The translations under genes were made by a program, and so were the position numbers. Shown in pieces: positions 10,404 through 18,820 of a stretch of 20,373 bases of DNA. Every line of letters starts with the position of its first letter. Position 1 is the stretch's first letter. Below the pieces are notes generated by a model, which was not told the DNA's origin, did no database searches, and worked only from the letters and a program-made list of their open reading frames with translations. This DNA comes from Setaria digitata (Eukaryota; Nematoda; Chromadorea; Rhabditida; Setariidae). The DNA lies in NCBI GenBank assembly GCA_003640385.1, contig RCAB01000772.1, positions 1 to 20,373 of the forward strand, given 5' to 3'.

Positions 10404-12449
10404 TTATATATATTTTGAAACAGTTCAATGACACATCAAAAAAAAATTTCTTTCTTTTTCATTTTCTTGAGACATCCAATCATATTTACCCCTTATTCTT
10501 TCCAAATTTTATTAAAAATTTGCTTACTTTTTGCAAATAGAAGAGAAAAAGAAAAAAAGAGATTATTCGAATTTTTACTAAGAAATTGAAATTTGAGTCC
10601 TGGCATATTTAAGGAAGACAATAGCAGTAAAATTGTTCCGATTTTTAGTGATAAAATAAACTGTGAAAAAGAGATAATATCTTGAAATTATTTGGTTTCC
10701 TTTCGCTATATATCTGTTAAATCAAAAACTTCAAATTGACACTTACACTTCAGGGTGATGCGAATTTGAAAACATATATATATAGGGCAAATATTTCAGT
10801 ATATAAAGAAATCAGGGAAAAATATAGCACTATTAAGGCACGGTTATTACATTTATACTTTCACTTTCCGTCCACTTGTTCTCGACTCGATGAAAAGAAG
10901 CAAAGTCTAGTTTATTAAGTGCGGCTCTTGTAGACTAGTTTATTACTGATGCAAACCTCAACTTCCTTGGCACCTGATTTGTTGTTGTTGTCCCATACTT
11001 TTAAGGTGCTTTATTGACCCTCACATTGCAGTCATTGTAGCGAAGTGGAGGTAGGAAGTGGGAAGATCAAGAACGAAGTTTTTCCAGAGATTAAGTCTGA
11101 GAAGAAATAATCACAATTAGGAATACAACTGGGAAACAAGGGACCAGAATTAATTAATAAAATGACAATATTTTTTTGCAAAAAATATCAACTCCACTCT
11201 TATGCAAAAGGAATGTTTGTCACAAATTTTCCATTCAGCAAAATCAAAACGTCACCCTGATCACTTACTAAAAGTGACAGCTTACTGTATTTTTTCTTTG
11301 TTGATAATTTTTTTTTTTTTTTTGACTGTTCTTTTTCAGTCCTTTCTTTTATATAAAATGTTGGTTTAATTTCCAGAAAATATAAAAAAAAATTTCAGTT
11401 AAATTTTACTACAATTTTTCGTCCCTGTCCTTAATTTTTTGTCTTTTTGAAATTTTCCGTTGTTTCCTTTCATTGCAATCCAGCACATTGCTGCAGTAAC
11501 AATATGTTAATTAAAAAAAAAAATAAATCACGATGAAATGCTTTCTTTACATTCTTCTGGATTTTCAGTAAGTTGTAACATTAAACGAAACTTACTTATA
11601 CGAAAATAGCATCATTAGTAAGGAATATAGAATGTGGAAACAACGATTGTTATGGTATTCATTAGTACTAATGCTAATTAAACTTGGAAATAGTCGATGA
11701 ATTGCGAGCATGATGACATAATGGTAATGGTAGAAAGTGCTGATGTTACAGATAAAATGTTGGCAAAAATAAATAGTCATTATACATCTATACGAATAAT
11801 GAAATTGATAGTGAAAAGAAATAAAGAAAAGAAAAGATGGTAAAAAAAAAAGTGCTATCGTTATCACTTTATTGCTTGAAATTACTCTTCAGAGAAAGAA
11901 AGAGCAGTCAAAAAATCCCATTCTACTTTGCTTTCCTTTTCTTGATTTTATGATCCTATATTAGTGGTACTTAAAAGTTCGCTGTGCTGACGATAATATT
12001 TGTTTAGATAATTGATTTTATGACCCATTTTTCAACGCGATAGTTGTAAGCAGTAGCAACTGCTCTAATCTTCGACATTTGTAATGACACTAGTAGTAGT
12101 GTTATAGTGGGCCAGTAATAGGAAATAAATTTATATTTTATATCGATACAGATTTTAAGCCTATGGTGTCGTTATAGATTGATCATCGAGAACAGATGCT
12201 ACTAACTGTGCATTATGATTGACACAATATAACATATTCATCAACTAATCTTCATTTTCATTTTCTTATCTGGAATCGAAAGTTGAAATTTTAATTCGTG
12301 CTTTAAAAAAAAAAAAATAATTCGTTCTAAGAATTTTAGTCTCCAATATTTTAGTTGGTGTTTAAAATGATAACAGGTGTTGGCTAAATCTCCGTGTACG
12401 GATAATATTTTCGCCTGAGTAGTTGATTTTTTTTTTGATATTTAATTAA

Positions 12450-13860
12450 TTTGCTGCACTTGAGTGATCCATTCATAACTGAAATACATGAACAACGGTG
12501 TCATTATTTCCGGCAGATTAACTCAGGAACAGAGAGGTTTTCTGATCGCTTCATATGTTCCAAATGTCTTAAACATCTTCCTGTCAATTGCACCACTGAG
12601 AGTTTCACCGGGAGATGCACAATTCCTACCTGAGCTTGCATTCTTCTCATGCATCTAAAATTTCTGCAGTCAATTTCAGCTCAGTGTCTTTGGCCGGTGC
12701 TATCAAACCCAAACTCTTCTTATCATTTATCATGCTAATAATATCAAACTATGACACTCTCATCCTTCTTATTTTAGAATAATTTATACATATTGAAATT
12801 CAAATAGATTGGAGCTCAGCAATCTAATGCTGATGCAGATGATAATTTAACCAACTACTATCACTTCATTGTGAGTGATATTTGATGCTGCTTCGGTAAT
12901 TGCTAATTACCTCTGCTGCATCTATTTCCGCCACTGTTTCCAGTTGCTCTTCCCTCTACGGCATAACTTATCCTCTGTTTCACACACCTTTCTCGTAGCC
13001 ACAGAATGCAGCCCTTTGGAGGTGATAAAAGATAGTCACTATCAAGCGAGTCTTAAGAATATTCTAGATATCTTGATATGTCTTTAGAGGAGAAATACTA
13101 GCAAAAGCAGTACACCCCTTCCTGTACGCTATGCCTGCGAATACAAACCACATGGGCATATGACGCTATGCAACAGAAGTGTCCCGTTTAGTACACTCCA
13201 ATGTTACAGTAGCAGATAGAAGAAGAGAAGGTTGTGGTGGCCTCTTCCGTGTTACTCCAATTCCATCACTGTCACCTTAGATGTCTCTCGAAGAGTTGCC
13301 TGGGGTGTGATAGGGGCGAGGAGACGTTATGTTAGTGTAGCCAATCGACTGCCTATCCTTTTGTTTGTTCTCGACTAGAATGAAAGAAACATCACCAAGC
13401 AGGATGAAGGATCCAGGAAAGATGGCTGTCACATTAAGGGTAAAGTTTTCCGAAAGAGATACACAAAAACTTGTTAGGGAATTGCTGGCATGAAATTCAG
13501 TTGAGAGACGAATCAATACATTCGATACGATAGGATACGGTGATTCTGAGTAGCAGAAGCTGAACTGAGGATCCGGAAAGAGAGTAGCCATCCCGAGGGA
13601 ATGGCCGGAAGGGAAGTTGTTGAGCGTTGTCATGTGAGTGCAAGGTAATTGTCTATTAAGTGTATACCAGTAGCACAAATAATCGGGAAAAGACGGGGGA
13701 GAAGAAGCTACTCTTTGTGCTATTTTTACGAGACACCAAGGGAGCAAATAAAATGGCTCTACCATTTTCACTGAATGATTAATTTTAACTTTAGCCCAAG
13801 TAAGATAGAAAGAAAGTTGTGATGTTGTTCGAATTCACATTGACAACAAGTGTGCACTAG
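12450..13860. promoter_or_regulatory. tbx-2: GC-richer intronic block, candidate cis-regulatory region
   Basis: This is the longest stretch of complex, moderate-GC sequence in the second large intron, and it lies within 0.5-1.8 kb of the last exon. It contains CACACCT at 12983-12989 and GGTGTGA at 13304-13310, cores of the T-box half-site on opposite strands. It also contains the long minus-strand open frame described separately. Without conservation data, an enhancer and a nested gene cannot be told apart. Confidence 0.35.
13277..13765 (-). CDS. Unrecognised long open frame inside tbx-2 intron (minus strand)
   Basis: On the minus strand an open frame of 162 codons runs from an ATG at 13763-13765 to a stop ending at 13277. 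The frame stays open upstream of that ATG to about 13850. That is long for this AT-rich background, although the local GC is higher, which lowers the chance of stops. The product would be rich in Ser, Phe, Leu and Pro, with stretches such as FILLGDVSFILVE and several Asn-x-Thr/Ser sequons. I see no domain, no signal peptide at the ATG and no family resemblance. It could be a nested gene, an exon, or a by-product of regulatory DNA composition; I consider the last most likely. Confidence 0.18.
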   Translation of the reverse strand: MVEPFYLLPWCLVKIAQRVASSPPSFPDYLCYWYTLNRQLPCTHMTTLNNFPSGHSLGMATLFPDPQFSFCYSESPYPIVSNVLIRLSTEFHASNSLTSFCVSLSENFTLNVTAIFPGSFILLGDVSFILVENKQKDRQSIGYTNITSPRPYHTPGNSSRDI

Positions 13861-14294
13861 TATAATTTCGTGGAATTTTTAATTGCCACTGTTGAGAGAC
13901 AAATTAAATGAGGAGTTGGCTTAAACGTCTTAATTCTCTTCTAACTGAATAAATCGTTTGCCGATTAAAATAGGCATTTGTTATTTTGTTGTTATTGCTA
14001 AACTTAAATATTTCTGGATAAAATGGTGGGTGACATTCGCAAAATCTGAAACAATCTGAGTGAAATCAATTTCCACTCTCTTTCGATCACGACTAGTTCA
14101 AAAATGAATTCTGATTTTTGAACATCTACTGGGTCAGAATGCGCGATGCATAAAGAAATGTCCCTGTTGCAAAACAATGATGCTTCTCATGTAGTTTTTT
14201 ACTTTGCAAATTGCTGAATATCTAAAATCAGAAATCCATCGTGAATGCTTATTTGTAATTTGAAATTCGGGAACGAGGCTTTTCTGTTTTGCAG

Positions 14295-15116
14295 GTAACG
14301 CAACTTAAAATCGACAACAATCCGTTTGCCAAAGGATTCCGTGATGCCGGTGCTGGGAAACGTGAAAAGAAACGATTGATGAATAGGACGGAATGTAGCA
14401 CGACTGTTACCAGCATCTCGAAGTCGGTGATTTCTCTGAACGACGATCCTGTTATATCTGAATCGCCGGCTGTACGAGCAGGTAGCTCGATGGATTCAGA
14501 TCGTTCGGATGACGATGATTCGCCACCTTTTCCGAAACGAGCCCGAAGCAGTCAAAGCACCGCTGATGATCCGCCATTACAAAGTAAAAATCAGCTGTCG
14601 CAGAATCAGAATCTGCAACACCTCCAGCTTGTACAGAATCACCGATTGCTATCCAAGGAGGCTGCTAATTTCCAGTTGTTCCATCCGGTTGGTATCGGAG
14701 GTGGTGGTGGTGGCGGGGGCGGAGGCGGCGGCGGTCCGCCACCACCACCACCTCCTTTTGCGCCGTTCTTCCAGAATTACGGGTTCCACCCTGCTGCCGA
14801 GTTTTTCTTCCCTTCTTCTCCATTTCCCCGCGACTTCTTCATGCATCAGGCGGCTGCCGTGGCCGCTGCAGCGCAATTTTCGCCTTACCTGCTCCGTCCA
14901 GCTCCAGGTGCACAACTTTCCACTCCTCCTGCAGTTCATCAACATGCAGCTTCCTCCGTATCACAATCATTGCCATCTATTCCATCAGCTGTTAACGGAA
15001 TATCACAAGCACCACCACCACCATCACGGTCGCAACCACCTCCAACTGCTAGAGCGGAAAAACCAGCAGTAGCCCCAAGAAAGGGAGGATTCGATGTATC
15101 TGATCTCCTTGCTTAA
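14295..15116 (+). CDS. tbx-2: tbx-2-like T-box factor, terminal exon (end of T-box and C-terminal domain)
   Basis: The exon encodes 273 residues and ends at TAA (15114-15116); the acceptor is TTTTGCAG|GTA. Residues 1-17 (VTQLKIDNNPFAKGFRD) complete the T-box with its DNA-contacting C-terminal helix. LKID also fits a sumoylation consensus. A basic cluster GKREKKR (21-27) and FPKRAR (79-84) look like nuclear localisation signals. An acidic Ser/Asp stretch (64-76) lies between them. A Gln-rich segment follows, then Gly13 (135-147, bases 14697-14735) and Pro7 (148-154), Phe-rich and Ala-rich stretches (AAAVAAAA) and Pro-rich repeats. The last eight residues, FDVSDLLA, contain an eh1-like motif (266-272). 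Beyond the T-box the region is low complexity and fast evolving, as is common in the family. The two other frames open across this exon are composition shadows. Confidence 0.95.
   Translation, partial: VTQLKIDNNPFAKGFRDAGAGKREKKRLMNRTECSTTVTSISKSVISLNDDPVISESPAVRAGSSMDSDRSDDDDSPPFPKRARSSQSTADDPPLQSKNQLSQNQNLQHLQLVQNHRLLSKEAANFQLFHPVGIGGGGGGGGGGGGGPPPPPPPFAPFFQNYGFHPAAEFFFPSSPFPRDFFMHQAAAVAAAAQFSPYLLRPAPGAQLSTPPAVHQHAASSVSQSLPSIPSAVNGISQAPPPPSRSQPPPTARAEKPAVAPRKGGFDVSDLLA
14697..14756 (+). repeat. tbx-2: GGN/CCN repeat encoding Gly13-Pro7
   Basis: Thirteen glycine codons (GGT, GGC, GGA, GGG mixed) run straight into seven proline codons (mostly CCA, CCT). The codons are mixed, so the tract is not a fresh pure trinucleotide expansion. 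Because GGY/GGA runs are followed by their near-complement CCA/CCG, the transcript can fold into a GC-rich hairpin in an otherwise AT-rich gene. Length variation between alleles is likely. Confidence 0.9.
15090..15110 (+). other. tbx-2: eh1-like Groucho-binding motif at the TBX-2 C-terminus
   Basis: The codons for FDVSDLL lie one residue before the stop. They fit the relaxed engrailed-homology-1 pattern F-x-[IV]-x-x-[IL]-L that recruits Groucho/TLE (UNC-37 in C. elegans) co-repressors. The match is seen directly; the function is inferred. Confidence 0.5.
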
Positions 15117-15990
15117 TCGTGATATTTTTCTAACCAACTTTCAGTTTTGTTTGTTCAAGATTTTTCAGCTTCTATTTATTACAATGATTTCTGAAGAAGA
15201 AATTAAAAAATCCATGAAAAGTACATCATTTATGCAACCAGGAGAGAAAATTGTCCTTTATTATGGAAGTTTAAAAAAATATTTTTCGAAAATTTGTTAT
15301 AATGAAGGCGTTTCATGAGAGACGTAAAAATTGGATCATCGAATCATCCATTAGGTTAACCAATTGCTGTTCGTGCTGTTATTTTTAATAGTAATATTAT
15401 AATAGAAAATATGGAGATCTTTCAGAATGATAAGTTAAAATTACTGCTAATTAACTTTTCACAATTTTCGACAATGTGAAATGGAAAATGAAACTATGCG
15501 TTCATGTTGGAAGGACATTCGTTTCCATTTGAATTATCAACTCGCAGTTAAAAAAATTTTTTGTCATAATGGTGACGATCAATAATTAATGTAAAGTAGT
15601 GCAAAGCTATAGAGGAAAAAGCAGTCATGCCATGCTGGGACTTTTTTTCGGAGTTAATTGCTTAATTAATCATTGTTTTCACTGAACTGCAATGCTCACA
15701 AAGCTTTAACTGTCTATGAATTTATTTGTCCTCTTGTACATTGCAAAATACCAAAAAAAGAACACCCACAAATGTTTGATTTCAGTGCTGAACAGGAAAT
15801 GATTTAATTCTATTTTTACTGTATTCTGAAGAATTTGATCGAGAAAGTGATCTGAAGCAATCACTTCAATAGTGATAATAGGATAGTGAGAGGAAAATGA
15901 TGAAATAAATCGAATCAAAAGTTTTTACTTTGTAAAGAAGTACTGTGTTATTATCATTTCCATTGGAAAATGTCGCAATTTTTCAATAAA
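15117..15990 (+). other. tbx-2: Probable tbx-2 3' untranslated region
   Basis: This AT-rich sequence follows the stop codon. Canonical AATAAA hexamers occur only at 15904-15909 and 15985-15990. Weaker variants lie closer to the stop: ATTAAA at 15202 and AATGAA at 15301, the latter a common nematode variant. The 3' end could therefore be about 200 or about 850-900 bases after the stop. A short open frame at 15094-15318 overlaps the stop codon in another frame and I regard it as chance. Confidence 0.5.
15904..15909 (+). terminator. tbx-2: Candidate polyadenylation signal AATAAA
   Basis: First canonical AATAAA after the tbx-2 stop codon, 787 bases downstream. A second copy lies at 15985-15990. 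Either could define the transcript end. Confidence 0.35.
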
Positions 15991-18286
15991 TATCCATTAC
16001 TGAGTGTGTACATGACTCCTCTGAATCAATCTCTCATTCAAAGACTAGTTAATAAGCCAAGTCTCCTACAGCAAATACAGTATGCAAGTTGGGGCTAGAA
16101 GTGGGATTGATTTGTTTGCTTGCTCTCGAACTGAGTCAGTTCTGCTGGAGTTAAGTAGGACAAGAGGTGCGCAAGTAGTAGCACAAACATTTCTCTAGAA
16201 CGATTGCCAAAACAATTAACTAGTTCCACTGGAACTACCCGTATCGAGTTGGTGTAGATTTGCTACTGAGCAGCTCACTTTGCATTCCACAACAATGAGT
16301 GATAATTAGAAGAAACAGAAACATTTCTGCTGCTGCTTGCTGATCAGTCTAGTTAGTACTCGCCGCTCTTTTTTGTCTGATTATGAGAGGAACTTTCAAC
16401 TTTCTGACGTCGTGATAGCTATAATATCACAGCTTTTCGGCTGAGAAGGAGGAGAGGATTATTTCATAATTTCTTGCAAGTGTCAACTTCACTGCGACAC
16501 TGATAAATGAATCGCGCGTGGGTAATGTTAATTAAATCTATTTCTTGTTCGTTGTAACTGACAGAAGAGAGGAATAATGGAATTAGGAGGAAGAGACTTG
16601 TCTAGCTAGGGTCAAGTTTCAAGGATGAAAGGCATCACTCGACCTCAATTCGCTGTGCGCATCAATCGTCAAACTTCCTACCTCCTCAGCTACATCTTTC
16701 CTGTTGCCCAAATGTCATCGAACAGTATATGATTATCAATCATATCATCTTATCACTGTGTTGGAAGAAACAAAAGTAAACTTTCACTAAAAATATAGTG
16801 AACTATATATGCATACATCCTGACACTGATATTAATCATAATAATGATGATGATGATGACAACGACTGTTGATTAGTATGACTTCACAATCATTGTTAAT
16901 TACGATACATTGGTGGGTACACATTTTATTGCCATTTTAAAGCTATCATTATTATATTAAATGCATTAAAAGAGTATATTGCTTTCCTGTTTCATCCCCT
17001 TCATCATCGTTTATTTCTTCGGTTAGTTGCAGTTAAATGAAGAAATGGAGTGGCTGATTACTAACTACGATTAACTATAATTTTTTGGTTATCGATATTA
17101 TAATTTATCACTAAAATAATCCGTTAACCAGCTTCGTTTTATCTTTTTCTCCCTCCTTCATTCTCATTCTTATTTTCTATCAATCATCAGGAAAGTTTTT
17201 TTCATATATGCTCAATGTACGCACCATATCCACCACCATCGTCATTATCAGTATCATCAATAATTATCTTTTTCGATGTTACCGACAGTCATACGACCCA
17301 ACCGGTAATAATAGCTATCTATTACCGTACCATCGACACAAATCCCAACCACTTCAACAGGGAAAAAACTTTTTCTTTCTTAAAAATTTTGAGAAACCGA
17401 TTCAACGTTAACGTTAAATGTTTGGAAAGATGATGACAACAACAATAATAATATATTATTAGCAGTAGCAACAGTGCATAAGACAACAGTTATAAATATG
17501 CGCATATATGGATCAGTAATCGCCAGTAATTTGATTACCACTTGTTATTGCATATAATATTACTAGTGTAATTAATAGCACGAATACCATTACTTTCGCT
17601 ACAAGCAATATTAATTAACAACTTAATTACAATAGCAGTAACAGAGATAAGAATATCATCAATACTATTATTATAATCAAATGCAATCGTGCAACTTCCA
17701 CTTCCAGGGTAGTTCCTACGTTATATGAACTTGGTAACTTGGCCCAGTTAACTCTTCCTCAATGAGGCTCCTTTTTTTGTGATTTTAGGCTGTTTGTTCA
17801 TTGGAATGAGAAACGATTTACTACAACTTATTTTGTTTGGAATGTCCCCTTTTTAATTGCTTTCAAGACTTTCATCTGAAAACCCTTATTTTGGATGGCG
17901 TTAAAATGATTTGCAATCAACAACTTACTGAATTCCTGTTATTAAAAGTATGAGGTGCTTGAAAGAATATAGAAATGTAAATTTATCAGCACAAATATAT
18001 ATATGTATCTATAATCACAAGGTAAAACGATGTCAAAATAAATGATTAGAAAAAATAGTGAATGGAATAATCTAACAAAAAAAAAACCGAATAAATGAAA
18101 TAAAATAAAATAAGCTATAAGCTAATTAACTAATCACTAAGAAATCCGTCAAAATAATGGATCGAAATGCATCACTTCGTTGATTGTTGGCGATTTCACA
18201 AAACTATGGTATAATTAATTGCAACAAACAGAGGAATCTTTACTAGACAGAAGAAGTATCCCAAGCAAGAACTGCACTGGACATGA
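15991..18286. other. Intergenic region between convergent genes
   Basis: No supported gene lies here. The part at 16000-16700 is less AT-rich and more complex. It includes an AP-1-like TGAGTCA (16132-16138), a TGTTTGC forkhead-type word (16113-16119) and a GACGTC at 16406-16411, and may be regulatory. From about 16800 to 17700 it turns into cryptically simple sequence (ATG, ATT, CAA and TATA words) with an (ATG)5 repeat at 16844-16858. Small open frames in this stretch are made of these repeats. Confidence 0.55.
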
Positions 18287-18292
18287 TTTATT
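18287..18292 (-). terminator. Candidate polyadenylation signal of the minus-strand gene
   Basis: TTTATT on the plus strand reads AATAAA on the minus strand, 278 bases past the stop of the minus-strand exon. It is the first canonical signal I see after that stop. Confidence 0.45.
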
Positions 18293-18570
18293 ATAGTAAG
18301 ATATACAACCCATTATGTATCCTTTGTATTTACAGTAATGTGAATTTTAAAGCTTCAAAAAAATGAATGTAAAATATCCTTATATATAGCATTCTCTATT
18401 ATAAGAAAATTTCCAGGTGAGTGGTAATATTTGTAGCCAAAACTGACTAACATTTCAATTGTCAGTCCGAATTTGCGAAAACACAAATAATTAAAATTTA
18501 TCTTTTGTATGGAAAGGTAAAATAAGTAACCGATAACAAGAGTAATAACCAGGGGAAGAAGAGAAGAAAG

Positions 18571-18820
18571 CTAGGATCTGTATGATTCGGATGCACTTGA
18601 GACACGAGAGGATCGAAGAAGGACAGCTTCCGGTGCAATGGCCCGAACCATGGTTGCCATCTGCATATTGCTCTGTCGTAACTGGTTACAACTTAGTGTC
18701 AACGCTTTATCACTTCCCAAAACGGCCCAGCAACAGCCCTGATGGTTGCGACAGTATGTTAGTAGCAATACTTCAACGTCCACCTGATCACAGCAGCCGT
18801 ATTCGGCACCAAACTGTTGT
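18571..18820 (-). CDS. Last coding exon of an unidentified convergent gene
   Basis: On the minus strand a pyrimidine-rich acceptor, CTGTTTTTGCAG (AG at 18821-18822), is followed by one base of a split codon. Then come 82 codons from QQFGAEYGCCDQVDVEVLLL to SSASESYRS and a TAG at 18571-18573. Codon use is balanced and the sequence is much less AT-rich than its surroundings, as in the tbx-2 exons. The product end is Cys-rich at first (GCC, YCRNHQGCC), then a likely helical segment (LTLSCNQLRQSNMQMATMVR), a Pro-Glu turn and a Ser/Arg-rich tail. I see no membrane segment and do not recognise the family. As I recall, C. elegans tbx-2 lies close to sax-2 (a Furry-family gene), so the C-terminus of that very long protein is one candidate to test; this is only a synteny guess. 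The plus-strand open frame over the same bases is a shadow. Confidence 0.65.

Larger units (their letters stand above)
9225..14294 (+). other. tbx-2: tbx-2 intron of 5,070 bp
   Basis: The intron runs from donor GTTTGC at 9225 to acceptor TTTTGCAG ending at 14294. It splits QNEK from VTQLKIDNN, a position also used in vertebrate Tbx2/3 genes. It contains a 58-bp duplication around a single N, a CA microsatellite, and a GC-richer block at about 12450-13800 with a long minus-strand open frame. The remainder is AT-rich with short homopolymers and no supported exon. The true length is uncertain because of the probable assembly join at 10041. Confidence 0.9.

Noticed and set aside
12451..12633. Plus-strand frame with several Cys residues, suggestive of a small Cys-rich protein
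   Set aside because: Only 60 codons. The cysteines show no defined zinc-finger or disulfide pattern, and there is no signal peptide or splice support.
14649..14945. 98-codon minus-strand frame rich in Arg and Trp
   Set aside because: Antisense shadow of the Gly/Pro-rich coding tract, with no family resemblance.
14509..15072. 187-codon His-rich plus-strand frame over the last tbx-2 exon
   Set aside because: It overlaps the verified T-box frame entirely. Its His and Leu runs come from reading the CCA/GGN-rich coding sequence one base out of register.
15094..15318. 74-codon plus-strand frame overlapping the tbx-2 stop
   Set aside because: AT-rich Ile/Lys/Phe composition in the presumed 3' UTR with no recognisable family; probably chance.
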